A stretch of 64,000 nt of DNA, from NCBI RefSeq assembly GCF_037038585.1, contig NC_092560.1, forward strand, positions 84,048,049 through 84,112,048, read 5' to 3'. Source of the stretch: Patagioenas fasciata (taxonomy: Eukaryota > Chordata > Aves > Columbiformes > Columbidae). Every line of letters begins with the position of its first letter. The first letter of the stretch is position 1. Of the stretch, positions 24,971-41,515 are shown piece after piece. The notes beneath the pieces are model-generated. The model was not told where the DNA came from, did no database searches, and was given only the letters and a program-made list of their open reading frames with translations. A program made the translations under genes and the position numbers.

Positions 24971-26874
24971 AACCCTTCTCCTTGTAGGTCAATGCATAGA
25001 AGAGAGCGAAATTCAGCATTTATGGCCTGCAAACGCTCCGTGACAGGGGAAAACCACGTGCTTCATGCGTTGTTTTGCACATTTAAGCTCTGTATCTCTT
25101 TCCTAAGCACCCGCTGCACCTTGCAAACCCCTTCATCCGTACATCCCGTGATCTGTGCTACGCTGAGGTTAAATCTCCTCGGAGGGATTTCCGGGTGGAA
25201 TTACAGGATTTCAGCCAGGATGACCTTGCAGGTGCTGCACTGGGGCCGGGTCAGGAGTGCTCCAAGCTCCCAAATCTCCCTCCTGAAAACGTGGAGGAAT
25301 TATTACCGCTCATTCCTGCAGCGCTTTCCACTCCTGTCTTTAAAAAGCAGCCGGCGTGGTTGTGCTCGCAACAAGCGCCTCGGTTTCTATATTATCCACA
25401 AACCCGTCATCTCCGTAGGAAGCTGGGCAGCCCACACCGCTCGGGTTGTTTGCGCATATCTAGACCTGATTTTACAACTATATTAATAGACATGGTAACT
25501 GATAACACCTGCGACAATTAGCTATGTGAACTCTGATAAAGAGCCTAATCGAATGTCACGTTGCAGAGTACGGGCTGTTTGCTTCTAGAGCCAAAATCCC
25601 TTCCTAAAGGCGACTCTGCAGGTCATCTCCAGACCCTTCCTACGCTTGAATACACAAGAAATTCAGTTTATCCGCTGCGGATAAGTTATTCCCCATTCCC
25701 TATGGCTCATTTTTGTGGCTGTGATGCTGCAGGTCCCTCTGGAAGGATTTGGGGGTGTCACAAATCACGAGCCGCGTCTCAGCGTTTGTCGAGATGGAGG
25801 AAAATGCACCTTTATTGAGGTGGGTTATACCTGACCCCTCGTTGGGTTTTATGCTCCATTAACTCCCCCTCATCCCGTGAAATATGGAAAGTTTTGAACT
25901 ATTAACAAATGCCTTTGGGTAAATGAAACCCTGGAAATGCGAATGTGGAAGTAGGTCCTGGCTTTAAATGACTTCAAGGACACCGGGTAGGTGCTGGGCT
26001 TCTTGGGATCTGGTTCAGCTGGGACTGGTTCCAGTTAAAATGAGATCAAGGAGAACAAGGGGGTGAAATAAGAGGGGGTTTTGTTGCATTTCTATCAATA
26101 TTGCAGGACTGGTTTGCATCTCTGAAAATCGGAAAGTATTTCAGATGATTTCTTTTAGAATTATTTTGCTCTCTGGGAATTCTGCTTTCTCACTGGTTTA
26201 ATCCAAATCTCCCCATGATTTAGATGTATGTATTTATATAATCTCATCTCCCACGCTGGCCTCTTTTATCTGAATAAATCTCATGTGCCTGCTACTACTC
26301 AGCCAGAAAAGAATCATCGTTATTGCCGTAATGTTTGTCAGCTTTTCTTTATCACAGCAATATGGGAAAATGCTTCGCCGGGGTGGGACCTGCTTTGCCA
26401 CGCTGCTCTGGTGCTTAATCCTTAATTGGGTTTTATACGTGAGCCCATAACGAGGGAAAAGGTGCTGAGGTGCAGCATGGGGAGCAAAATATCCAGGTTT
26501 CAGTCCCCAATGATCCAGCTGGGGAAAAGAAGAGTGAAGGACTTTGGACCTGCTTAGAAAGGCTGTTGAGTTCACTGACGCTCCCTTAAAATACAGCTAA
26601 TCCACGTAATCTTATTATAGTAGTAGGTGATTAAACCAAGAACAAGCTTTAGCAAAGCTTTTTATTCCCTATCTATTATCTGCGTAGCTAAAAGTCCCGG
26701 GGAGCGTGTTTTGATTTTGCTAAGGGTATTTTAGGAGCGGGATTTACAACGTTCTGGCTTGAAATCTCTAGAGAAATCTCCCCCCATTCTTTTTGGCGAG
26801 ATAGGCACGTTTATTCCGTGGCTTTGTGCTATTCGGCCGCCTCGATCCGAGCGACGGGGGTTCCGGCAGCGATG
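24971..26874. other. Unassigned DNA, nothing recognised
   Basis: An open stretch at 24992-25486 (164 codons) has no recognisable similarity and no exon-like borders. It is most likely chance. Confidence 0.45.
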
Positions 26875-27606
26875 CACAGAATCCCAGAGTGTCAGGGGTT
26901 GGAAGGGACCTGGAAAGCTCATCCAGTGCAATCCCCCCATGGAGCAGGAACACCCAGCTCAGGTTCCACAGGAAGGGGTCCAGGCGGGTTTGAATGTCTG
27001 CAGAGAAGGAGACTCCACAACCTCCCTGGGCAGCCTGGGCCAGGCTCTGACACCCTCACCATCAAGAAGTTTCTTCTCATATTTAAGTGGAACCTTTGGT
27101 GTTCCGGTTTGTACCCATTGCCCCTTGTCCTGTCACTGGTTGTCACCCAGAAGAGCCTGGCTCCATCCTCCTGACACTCCCTCTTTCCATATTGATCCCC
27201 ATTAATAGTCCCCCCTCAGTGTCCTCTTGTCCAGCTCCAGAGCCCCAGCTCCCTCAGCCTTTCCTCACACGGGAGATGCTCCACTCCCTTCAGCATCTTG
27301 GTGGCTGCGCTGGACTCTCTCCAGCAGTTCCCTGTCCTTCTGGAGCTGAGGGGCCACAACTGGACACAAGATTCCAGGTGTGGTCTCCCCAGGGCAGAGC
27401 AGAGGGGCAGGAGAACCTCTCTGACCTACTGACCACCCCCTTCTAACCCACCCCAGGTACCATTGGCTTCCTGGCCACAAGGGCCCAGTGCTGGCTCATG
27501 CTCACCCTGCTGGCCCCAGGACCCCCAGCTCCCTTTTCACTGCTCTCCAACAGCTCATTCCCCAACTTACACTGGAACCTGGGGTTGTTCCTGTCCAGAT
27601 GTAAGA
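26875..27606 (-). mobile_element. CR1 LINE, 5'-truncated
   Basis: The 3' tail is at the left (CACAGAATCCCAGAGTG). The right end carries the ACATCTGGACAGGAAC variant, like the copy at 16791. Only the 3' portion is present. Confidence 0.95.
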
Positions 27607-30600
27607 CACCTCCTGGAAGATGTTCCTCTCCAAGTATCACCGAGCTTAGGTGCAAATCCCATGGCTGGAATCTCCTGGATATACGATTCTTTCTCCTTGA
27701 GGTTTGAACCTGTTTATGATGCTTTTTGGGTCACGTTCTCCACGTGCTTGGGCCCCTTGGGCGAGCATCATTTCAGCCGGGGCTTCCATCACCTTTGTAG
27801 ATTGTTATCTTTAATTATACATTCCTCTCGAGGACGATGGAAGCAAGAACACGTAGCTGGGGGTTCCGTGTCCCCCGAGTCCCTGGTGATGCCGCCTTGA
27901 AGGAGAGCGACATCAGGGGATTATTTCTGGTTGGGACACCGAGCGATTCTCCGCACCCCATTATTTTGACCCCTTTTTATCTCTCAGTCACTGGGGAAGC
28001 TTCTGCCTTGCTGCATTGGGGCTGCAGCAGCGTGGGGGTGGAAACTTTTACCAAGCGGTTTCTGCAGACAAACGTGGTTTTTTTTCCCCCCTCCATCAAA
28101 CCCGTCTTCGTTGTTTTCTCAAGCTGAGCCCGTGGATCTGCGACCGGCCCGCCAAATAAACCGGCTGAGATTTGGCAGCGAGGCAGAGGGATTAAAGGGG
28201 AGGTTAATCCCCGAGAGAGACACAAATATAAGCACTTTTGTGAGATCCCAGCGCGGCGATTCGGGACTCTCCGCTCCCAGAGGTACCTCTTGGGTCGGGG
28301 CTGCCGTCTGTCCGTCTGTGGAACGTGCCGCACATACCTCCTTTGGGGCAAATTCCTGCTGCAGGCTCCTCAATCGCCGCAAAATCAAACCTCTCTAGGG
28401 CCGCTTCTATATTTTTCTTTAAGTTTTCTTTTTAAATAACCATCATTTTACTTATCTTGGTCCAGCCCCACCAGTGATAACACAGGCAAAGTCCTGACCG
28501 GTGGTGTCCTGGGGAGCTAAAGCCACAAAGCACCAGCGCAGAGCCGATCTTATCTCTTTTTCTTAAGGAGAAAAGACCGTGCCAAACCAAAAGGGCGAAG
28601 CGATTTGCCCCCATGAGGTATCACATTTCCACTCTGATTTATGGCTGGGCCTTCCGAGCCGTCCGTTCTCCGTATTGTTTTATTGAGGTAATGGAAATAT
28701 TTCTACTGGTTTCAAATCCATGTGTTCTCAGCCCGTGCGGTGCGAAAGGAGGAGGAGGGTGGAGCCAAAAGCACCGGCCACAATGTCTGTTTGTCCATCC
28801 CAGACAGCTTGACACCGCCAGATGCTTTCGCAGAGATGGAGCTGAGCTTTTCCAGCTTAATAGAAGTCAAAATAACATATTTAGGCTGAGGGGAGAGGGC
28901 GAGTTGGCTGCGGGACGCACATACTGAACCGTGTTTGTCTATGGCACCGTCTGGCCCTGCAAATCCCAGCCCAGGGCGGCCGAACGTGCCGTGAACGTCC
29001 CGTGGCCGATCGACCCAAACCGTCTGTCTTTCCCGCCCCGCTGAAAATCCCTGCGAGCGTCAGCAAGTTCTCCATTGTTTTCTGTTCTTTCTGTGAACTC
29101 ATGAGCATTGTCTGAGTTGTCTTTTTATTCTTTTCCAGTGTCGTTTGGCCTGGCCACGAATGCCTCAGCCGTTAAGGAGGAAAATTCCTATTGCCCTGCG
29201 AGAGGTGAATTTGCGGCGCTGAGCGACGCTGCTCCCCTTGCCTATGGTACAGTGAGAACGTTGTGTGTTTTATCCAAGACTCCGGGGTCGTTTTTGTGCT
29301 GATTCCCTTTGGTTTTGCTTTCTCCCTTTGTTTCTTTGCCTCAGATTTCACCTTCCTCCTACTTGGTGCCTTCTGGCCTTTTGCTGGTGGCACCTCTGCT
29401 CATCTCACTGCGTTTCTGCTTGGGTTTTGATATTAAAGGCATCTGATAAATACGATTTGATCGCCTGAGGTACCTGGTGTCCTGTGCAGCTTTGCTGAAG
29501 GAAAACTGGGAGGATAAAAACCTTTTTCAGGATAAAAAACCCTGTTCAAAAACCCAGAACAGGCTTGTGATGCTTTTCAGGGTACCTGGAGACAAGAGCA
29601 TCACTTGTTCTTCAGCATCCTTTGGCAGACGAGACATTCTTTTCGCTACCGTGTTCATCACAAGGTTTGGGGACGATTTTCTCCTCCGAGATCAGGTTGG
29701 TTTTATTGGGACGCCCCCGGTTTTCCTATTTCCCCGTGATCCCATCTGGTTTTATAATCAAGGCGATAGAAACCTTGTACTTCTGGAAGATACAGGAGGC
29801 TGCAAAGCAGGAAAACGGGTCCTGCGATTTACGGCTTGAGCCGCAGGAGGGCCGGGAAGAGGCTTTTTGCCGTTACCTGCATTCTGTGACCCTCCCGGGA
29901 TGTTTATTGATGGAAAAGACTAATTAAGCTCCATCTTCCAATCGGTCGCTGAGAGTTAAGAGCGATGGGAGGTTTGTCCATGTTTCCTTCTGCTTCAGTA
30001 ACTCCGTTACTGTAACTAAAGCTTGGAGAGATTCCCTAAAGAGATTCAAGGCCATCGTGGGACCGAAGGCAGGGTCTCAGCTTTTGGGATGCTCCCCCCA
30101 TGGATGCTGCGAGGTAAAGGACGTTCGATCAGGTTTTGCTGGAGGGGGAAAGATACCGAGGCGAAGAGAGGGAACGACAAATTAATCTCATCGTGCTGCT
30201 GCCAGATCTACGCGATACAGGAATCGATAAGTTAAGCCCATACGGTGAATACAACCCCTCCTGCTTCGCCTTTAATCTCAGGCCTGGTCAAAAAGGCTGT
30301 TGAGATGTAACAGTTTGCAGCATCCGGCCCTTTACAAGGTGTTCAAGTGAGAGATCGTTGCTGTCCTCCTTTAATTAGCACCCGTGGTGCTCTGTTAATA
30401 ACAGAACCTTGTTACGACGCTTGAGCTTTAATGAATTCATCCTTTGTTTTACGGCACAAGGGGTCCCGATGATAAAAATCTCCGCTACTGCAGCTGCCCC
30501 CCTGTGAAAAAAGTGGATTAAAACCATAAAATACCTTCAATATTCATAAAGGAGGAACACACCGCTATATTTCCTGTATATTATTCTTAGATGTACAACG

Positions 30601-31949
30601 TTTCTTAGGAGTTTGATCGTGTGATTCTCTGTGTGAGCAGCCGCATCCCTTCCACGGACATCACAGGAGCTCCTCGCCTAGAAATGTTGGCCCAAATGAT
30701 CCCTGAGGCCTTGTCCCGTCCCAACAGATGAGATGAGGGATGAGTTAACTCTGGACGCAACACGCGCCCTGACGCAACAGATGGGACCAGGTGTGAGTTA
30801 ACTCTGGGTTCATTCTGCGCCGTTATGTGAGTAATCTATATATACGGAAAGAGAGACAAAGGAATGGAAGAAGAGAGAAGGAAAGAGCAGAAAGGAAGAA
30901 AAGAGTGAGGGATCCAGGCTCTTACAGCCCCGCGGTGTGGATGACAGGAGTTGTATGATGGCTCAACTACTTTCACCACAATGTTTCCCACCGTGATCCT
31001 TATCAATACCCAACAGGCCCCTTCCAACCTGCTCTTTTACCATTTTATGATTTCTTTTCGCCGCGCGTCGTCTTCGTGTAACCACAATTTCATTTCTCTC
31101 CGCTCCCCACCCTCTGTTGCGCTCCAGGACCCGTTGGCTCAATTCTGCTGCTGTTCGCCCCGAAGCTCCCATTGAATTTGGCTTTTTCAAGTGGATGGCG
31201 GATCCTGCCCTCGTCAGCTTGAAAAAGCCCCAGGGACTCCATCGCTTTATGAAAATAAACCACGTTTTCCATCATCCGCAGCCAAACAGCATCGCTGCTG
31301 CTTTTGTGATCGCTCTTGGCCTGGGCAGCTGTTTTCATTAGGCCACTGAAATAACAATTTTACATTCAATAGACTTGGAGAAGCGAGAAAAGAATCAAAA
31401 CCAGGATTTCTCAGGGTGAATCGGGCATCCCAAAGCATCTCCAGCAGCTTTTCCTGGGATGGGTCCGTAACGAGGACCCAACCACAAGGCCAGAAGCGCA
31501 ACTTGGCGTCTTTTTCAGGACGGTTCTGCCTCTCTAATTGTGCAAAACGCTGCTGAGACGTAGCCAGGAGCACCCATCGCTTTTCTCAGGACATAAAATA
31601 AGGTTCTGTCTTCCCTTTTAGTCTTACTCAGCACATTTTCCCTTCCAGTGCTTCTAGAACCGTACTAATTATTAATAATTAAGCCAACGAGGCAAAACTT
31701 GGTTTCATTCCATTGCATCTAAAGTGAGCCAAGCGCCGCGTCCCGTCCAGCCCGGCCTGGGCTCAAAAAACCATGGTTTATAGCGCCAAAAAGTTGAGAA
31801 ACATGGTGGGTCAAACCCAACATGAAGCCTTGTTGACCCAAGTCCTATTTTACAGAGTTCCCTTTGGGAATTTTTGCTCATTTTTGGGTGGTTTTGACCT
31901 CCTCAGCCATCCAGGTGACCCACGCGGAGACTGAGGTTTTAAGCTCTGG
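27607..31949. other. Unassigned DNA, nothing recognised
   Basis: About 4.3 kb with moderate CpG content and ORFs of at most 124 codons. A segment at 29140-29249 has acceptor- and donor-like borders but no similarity to known proteins. Confidence 0.45.
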
Positions 31950-32595
31950 CTGGGGACAGCAGGGTGAGCGTGAGCCAGCACTGGGCCCTTGTGGCCAGGA
32001 AGGCCAATGGTACCTGGGGTGGGTTAGAAGGGGGTGGTCAGTAGGTCAGAGAGGTTCTCCTGCCCCTCTGCTCTGCCCTGGGGAGACCACACCTGGAATC
32101 TCGTGTCCAGTTGTGACCTCTCAGTTCCAGAAGGACAGGAAACTACTGGAGAGAGTCCAGCGCAGCCACCAAGATGCTGAAGGGAGTGGAGCATCTCCCG
32201 GGTGAGGAAAGGCTGAGGGAGCTGGGGCTCTGGAGCTGGACAAGAGGACACTGAGGGGGGACTATTAATGGGGATCAATATGGAAAGGGGCAGTGTCAGG
32301 AGGATGGAGCCAGGCTCTTCTGGGTGACAACCAGTGACAGGACAAGGGGTAACGGGTACAAACCGGAACACCAAAGGTTCCACTTAAATATGAGAAGCAA
32401 CTTGTTCCTGGTGAGGGTGGCAGAGCCTGGCCCAGGCTGCCCAGGGAGGTTGTGGAGTCTCCTTCTGTGCAGACATTCAAACCCGCCTGGACACCTTCCT
32501 GTGGAACCTCAGCTGGGTGTTCCTGCTCCATGGGGGGATTGCACTGGATGAGCTTTCCAGCTCCCTTCAATCCCTGACACTCTGGGATTCTATGA
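31950..32595 (+). mobile_element. CR1 LINE, short 5'-truncated copy
   Basis: The copy begins at CTGGGGACAGCAGGGTGAGC and ends in ACTCTGGGATTCTATGA, about 650 bases. It ends roughly 550 bases upstream of the MAPK4 5' UTR acceptor at 33149. Confidence 0.95.
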
Positions 32596-33149
32596 AACGC
32601 TGTTCTCAAATAAATCCATCTCCTCCTTTCTTCCAGGAGCGGCGCTGAGGGATAACCGGTAAAGATCGGATGGCGCTTGGCTTTGCCAGCGAAAAACCAA
32701 CAAGGGGAAAGCGCCGGAGCTGCAGTTGTGGAAATTTGCGCTGAACGTGAGTTTTGGGCTGGAAAATATTTGCTGCTATCAAGATTTCGACCTGTGGATG
32801 GGGAACATGGGGTCTCCCGCTACCGAAAAGGGGGCGGCGAGGCCGCCCGGCCGCCCCGGCACTGAGACGCTGGAGGAGAAACCCAAGAAAGTGGCTGCAA
32901 AACGGAGCGACGTTGATCTTTTAGTCCCAAGAATAACAACCTTTTTGCTTTGTTAGAGATCTCCGGGCTGCGTTTATCTGCGCTGCTTGGAAAGTCTCTA
33001 CCCTTGGATTTCTCACCCGGTTTAAAACATTTCCCTTGCGTGTGTGCGCTCTCATCTCTTCTCGCTGCGTCTGCGTCTCCTCTTGAAGCGATGGAGTAAT
33101 AATGAGGCGCTTGGTTTCAACCTGCGTTCGTGTTCTTCGGCTCTCGCAG

Positions 33150-36503
<3,354 letters not shown>

Positions 36504-36728
36504 TAATTGATAAATAAATTGATTTTTCCTCCTTCTATTCTTACTCACAACCCAATTTGAAGGGTTTTTAGCATTGTGGAATTCCCCTCTGCTTGGCAGC
36601 TGAAAATAAGGCGGCGGCTAAAAAACACCATAGGATGCAGTAGGGCAGAGATAACATGTCCCTGTCCCAAGAGGTTTGAATTGTGGTTGGTGTCTTCAAG
36701 GTATTTTTCATTTGAGGAAAGGCATTTC

Positions 36729-37817
36729 TCCCACAGCATCCTCACAGCTGAACTGAGGGAGTGCGGTCTGGATGAGCGGGGAGTGAGGTGGAGTGTGAAC
36801 TGGCTGAAGGGAAGAAGCCAGAGAGTCGTGGGCAATGGGGCAGAGTCCAGTTGAGGCCTGGATCCAGTGCAGTGGCTCAGGGGGCAGTGCTGGGGCCGGG
36901 ATTATTCGATATATTCATCAATGATTTGGCCGAGGGAATAGAGTGACTGTCAGCAAGTTTGCTGGTGACACCAAGCTGGGAGGAGTGGTGACACTGGAAG
37001 CTGTGCTGCCATCAGAGACCTGGACAGGCTGGAGAGTTGGGCGGGGAAAATGGAATGAAATAGAACAAGGGCAAGTGTAGAGTCTGGAATCTGAGCAGGA
37101 ACAACCCCAGGTTCCAGTGTAAGTTGGGGAATGAGCTGTTGGAGAGCAGTGAAAAGGGAGCTGGGGGTCCTGGGGCCAGCAGGGTGAGCATGAGCCAGCA
37201 CTGGGCCCTTGTGGCCAGGAAGGCCAATGGTACCTGGGGTGGGTTAGAAGGGGGTGGTCAGTAGGTCAGAGAGGTTCTCCTGCCCCTCTGCTCTGCCCTG
37301 GGGAGACCACACCTGGAATCTTGTGTCCAGTTGTGGCCCCTCAGCTCCAGAAGGACAGGGAACTGCTGGAGAGAGTCCAGCGCAGCCACCAAGATGCTGA
37401 AGGGAGTGGAGCATCTCCCGGGTGAGGAAAGGCTGAGGGAGCTGGGGCTCTGGAGCTGGACAAGAGGAGACTGAGGGGGGACTCATTCATGGGGATCAAT
37501 ATGGAAAGGGTGAGTGTCAGGAGGATGGAGCCAGGCTCTTCTGGGTGACAACCAGTGACAGGACAAGGGGCAATGGGTACAAACTGGAACACAGGAGGTT
37601 CCACTTAAATATGAGAAGAAACTTCTTGATGGTGAGGGTGTCAGAGCCTGGCCCAGGCTGCCCAGGGAGGTTGTGGAGTCTCCTTCTCTGCAGACATTCA
37701 AACCCGCCTGGACACCTTCCTGTGGAACCTCAGCTGGGTGTTCCTGCTCCATGGGGGGATTGCACTGGATGAGCTTTCCAGGTCCCTTCCAATCCCTCAC
37801 ATTCTGGGATTCTGTGA
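36729..37817 (+). mobile_element. CR1 LINE in MAPK4 intron
   Basis: This 1.09-kb copy starts at CCCACAGCATCCTCACAG in the reverse-transcriptase tail and ends in CATTCTGGGATTCTGTGA. It begins about 250 bases after the MAPK4 exon ending at 36480. It keeps the full internal segment that is missing from the 24-kb and 58-kb copies. Confidence 0.95.
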
Positions 37818-38609
37818 ATGTCGCTACTCTATTTCAGGCTTTTCCTATAGGCAGGTGTTGGAGTTGTAAAGGTGCGTTACAAGAAGCCAAAGCAAGCGCG
37901 TGATTATCAGCGCAGCATTTGAGGCTCAGCTCTGATGGTCTCGAGAAGCGAATCTTGATTGAATGTGATTCCAAGAGCAAACTTTGCTTGGACGCAGATC
38001 TATTCATTCAGGAATGAAGCAGCCGCTCTCTTGCCTGTCCAAACTCCCTCCCTGCCCAAAATGTGCAGCGCTGGTCGTCTCTCCGTGGCCCGTTAGCGTT
38101 TCGATTGACAAGGTTTAACCCATTTTGTCAGCAGCTGTTTGCAGAGTTGCGTAAATAAATAATGTAGCCCCATTAATAATGGAGAACGATGGTTTCTTCG
38201 CGAGTGTTTCCGTCGACTGTCGCTCCCTCTCGCAGCTTATTTGTGAAAGCTGAAAATTAAGCGGTGGGATCATTAACATCGTTAAAATCGCCTCTTTTCC
38301 TTCCTCCCTAATCTCCTCGGTCTCCCCTTTGGAAAATGTTCACGTCCAAGGGGTTCAGCTCTGAAAATTGTTATTAAGAATAGATGTGACTCCCTGCTTT
38401 AATTTTCATATGTAACTCAACAAAGAGGGGTCGTCCCCACAGCCCCTGGTCTGAGAGGCAGAAGAAATTGGGCGCAGCATGTTGCCAACTCTCAAATCTG
38501 GGATTTGGAGCTTTGGAGAGATCCCCAGCGCGATCCGTGCGGAAAACAGGGGAGAGTGTCCGTAACTGAGTGGTTACAGCTCCCTCCAGTGACGACTCCA
38601 CACTCTGCT

Positions 38610-39447
38610 GGGGAAGGAAAGGGAAGGAAAGGAGAAAGGAAAGGAGAAAGGGAAAGGGAGGGAAGGAAAGGAGAAGGAGAAGGAGAAGGAGAAGGAGAAG
38701 GAGAAGGAGAAGGAGAAGGGGAAAGGGAAAGGAAAAGGAAAGGGAAGGAAAGGAGAAAGGAAAGGAGAAGGAGAAGGGGGAAGGGAAGGGAAGGGAAGGG
38801 AAGGGAAGGGAAGGGAAGGGAAGGAAAGGAAAGGAAAGGAAAGGAAAGGAAAGGAAAGGAAAGGAAAGGAAAGGAAAGGAAAGGAAAGGAAAGGAAAGGA
38901 AAGGAAAGGAAAGGAAAGGAAAGGAAAGGAAAGGAAAGGAAAGGAAGGGAAAGGGAAGGAGAAGAGGAAGGGAAAGGGAAGGAGAAGAGGAAAGGAAAGG
39001 AAAGGAAAGGAAAGGAAAGGAAAGGAAAGGAAAGGAAAGGAAAGGAAAGGAAAGGAAAGGAAAGGAAAGGAAAGGGAAGGGAAGGAAAGGAAAGGGAAGG
39101 GAAGGGAAGGAAAGGGAAGGAAAGGAGAAGAGGAAGGGAAAGGGAAGGAGAAGAGGAAGGGAAAGGGAAGGAGAAGAGGAAGGGAAAGGGAAGGAGAAGA
39201 GGAAGGGAAAGGGAAGGAGAAGAGGAAGGGAAAGGGAAGGAGAAGAGGAAGGGAAAGGGAAGGAGAAGAGGAAGGGAAAGGGAAGGAGAAGAGGAAAGGA
39301 AAGGGAAGGAGAAGAGGAAAGGAAAGGAAAGGGAAGGAGAAGAGGAAAGGAAAGGAAAGGAAAGGAAAGGAAAGGAAAGGAAAGGAAAGGAAAGGAAAGG
39401 AAAGGAAAGGAAAGGAAAGGAAAGGAAAGGAAAGGAAAGGGGAAGAA
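38610..39447. repeat. 838-nt uninterrupted polypurine tract (GGAAA-type) in MAPK4 intron
   Basis: Every base from 38610 to 39447 on the + strand reads as A or G. The tract is a mosaic of (GGAAA)n, (GGGAA)n and (GGAGAA)n, plus 23-bp units with GAGAAGAGGAAGGGAAAGGG (GAGAAGAGG at 39125, 39148 and 39171). The ORFs of 320-385 codons on both strands are low-complexity artefacts. Mirror-repeat purine tracts of this kind can form triplex (H-)DNA. Confidence 0.97.
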
Positions 39448-39836
39448 TTTCCTTTTCCAAAACATGATGAAAGGAAACAGAAAATCTCCCCTTTTCCAAA
39501 ACATGGTGCAAAACTCCTCGTTCTCCCGCACGTTGCATTTATTCTGTCTGTAGTTTGTATTTTTGCTTCTTAGGGATTAATATCTTCCGAAAAGAAGGAC
39601 CTAAATAGAGGATAACGGTGGAGAATTGGCTTCCTGAGAGCCGTAATTTAAGGTTTTTCCGTGTTGTTCGTGTCACTAAACCTTTTGGCTGCTTTCATTG
39701 AGCCACAAAACCTTCATCCCTTTGAATACCCCGTAATTTCAATCACAATTTGACAATTAGTCAAAGGATTTCAAAAGATACGATTGCTCGTTTAACTCCT
39801 GGATCTCAACTCGCTCCCTGTTTTCTACCCATTTAG

Positions 39837-39998
39837 GGGGTCACGAGTTGGAACAGATGCAGCTTATTCTGGAGACCATCCCCGTGATCCACGAGGAAGA
39901 CAAAGAGGAGCTGCTCAAAGTGATGCCCATGTTCATCAACAGCACGTGGGAAGTGAGGAAACCGCTGCGCAAGCTGCTCCCCGAGGTGGACAGTGAAG
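39837..39998 (+). CDS. MAPK4: MAPK4 coding exon 3
   Basis: Acceptor CTACCCATTTAG at 39836, donor GTACCG at 39999. It encodes GHELEQMQLILETIPVI and then STWEVRKPLRKLLPEVDSE, the MAPK-insert-like part of the C-lobe. Both phases match the flanking exons. The preceding intron carries a CR1 copy and the long purine tract. Confidence 0.96.
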
Positions 39999-40318
39999 GT
40001 ACCGTGGTGCTTCGGTGACGTCCTTCTCATGGGACGTCCCCCAACCGCCCCATTTTCAGCCTGACGTCCCCAGGGAACCTCAGGAATTGTCCTCAAAAGC
40101 CAAGTGCATGAAGGGGATTCAGGTATTTGGGGATCTGTGGTGCGTGGTCCCGCCTGGAGCTCGTGCGTCCCCACAGGACCTGCTCGCTGGCCCATCAGGA
40201 TGCGGGGGAGCGCTCATGAGCGCACGGAGCTCACACGGAAATAGGAAATGATCTTTCAAGACCATAGCAAGGCGCATTTCCTTCGTGCCAGCCTTGCGTC
40301 CCTCCCTCCCCATTCCTC

Positions 40319-40765
40319 TTAGGATCGTTTTGGTTGGAAAAGACCCTCAAGATCATCGAGTCCAACCATTAACCCACCCCTGGAACTGCCCCATGTCCTT
40401 AAGAATATCATCGATGTGTATTTCCAACCCCTCCAGGGATGGTGACTCCAGCACTGCCCTGAGCAGCCTGTTCCAATGCCCCTTTGGGAAGAAATTGCTC
40501 CTCAGATCCAACTTCAACCTCCCCTGGCGCAACTTGAGGCCGTTTCTTTGTGTCCCTGTCTCCCCTCAGCTCCTGTTCTCCAGCTGAACCCCCCAGGTCC
40601 CTCAGCCGCTCCCATCACACTTGTGCTCCAGCTCCTTCCCCAGCTCCGTTCTCTTCTCTCCACTCGCTCCAGCACCTCAAGGCCTTTCTTGCTGTGAGAA
40701 GCCCAAAACTGCCCCCAGGATCCGCGGTTTGGCCTCCTCAGTGCCCAGCACAGCGATGGTCACTG
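40319..40765 (-). mobile_element. Older CR1 3' fragment in MAPK4 intron
   Basis: On the + strand it reads as the reverse complement of a different CR1 subfamily: GGTTGGAAAAGACCCTCAAG near the left, then GGGATGGTGACTCCAGCACT and CCTGTTCCAATGCCC. It diverges from the young copies and is the same family that gave rise to the 83-bp array at 61.0-61.7 kb. The right boundary is approximate. Confidence 0.85.
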
Positions 40766-41455
40766 CCCTGGGCCTACTGGCCACACCAGTGCTGGTCCAA
40801 GCCACTTCAGCTACTCAACTAGAGCTTAAAAATCCAAAATCAGCAGCGCGTTGTTGCGAGAGGGCTGCAAACCACCAGCTTTTGGATCTCAACTTCTTCT
40901 TGGAGCGGCTTTGTAGGTGGACTCATCCACCTGCTTTTGGGAGGACGTCAAGACTAAGCCTGGCTTATGTTTGCCGGCGTAACTTGTTGGCAACGCAATA
41001 CCCATCAGCCTGGGTTGCCCAGGCACCGTATCAGCCACCGGCGAGCGGGAATGAATTTATTCCCTGTCGTTCCTGCGCAAATAAAGGTCACCTGTGCCCT
41101 TTACATCATCCACTGACATTTTCCTGCCTCCCTGACCCGTAATATATAACTCATAATATATCATTCCACCGCGCCGCTTGCCCGCAGTCGGTGACCTTAT
41201 GAAGTTATTGATTGCTTCCTACTTAATTAGTCCGAGCGGTGAAATAATCCCGTGGGAGGCAATCGGATATTGGTTGATGTTTAAGCACCGAGGACCGGCC
41301 CTTCCTTTCCGCTGGGTGATTGTGCCGCTAACGAAATGGTCCCGCTTACCCGATTCCATCTTTAATGGGGATATTTCGGAAGGTAAAATGTTGTAAATTA
41401 AGAAAATCACATTCCTATTTATTATCTGAATTCTAAGGAACTTTTCCACGCGGGA

Positions 41456-41515
41456 TCATAGAATCGTTGTAGCTGGAAAAGACCTTTAAGGTCATTGAAT
41501 CCAACCTAAGCAACA
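41456..41515 (-). mobile_element. Short CR1 3'-end fragment in MAPK4 intron
   Basis: About 60 bases match the CR1 3' end in reverse (ATAGAATCGTTGTAGCTGG, then AAAAGACCTTTAAGGTCATT). It is a severely 5'-truncated insertion of the subfamily seen at 40319. Confidence 0.75.

Noticed and set aside
29140-29249. Possible exon after TTATTCTTTTCCAG
   Set aside because: The borders are plausible but the predicted peptide has no similarity and no partner exon.
38374-39553. ORFs of 320-385 codons on both strands
   Set aside because: They are low-complexity translations of the purine tract (K/E/R/G on one strand, F/P/L/S on the other).
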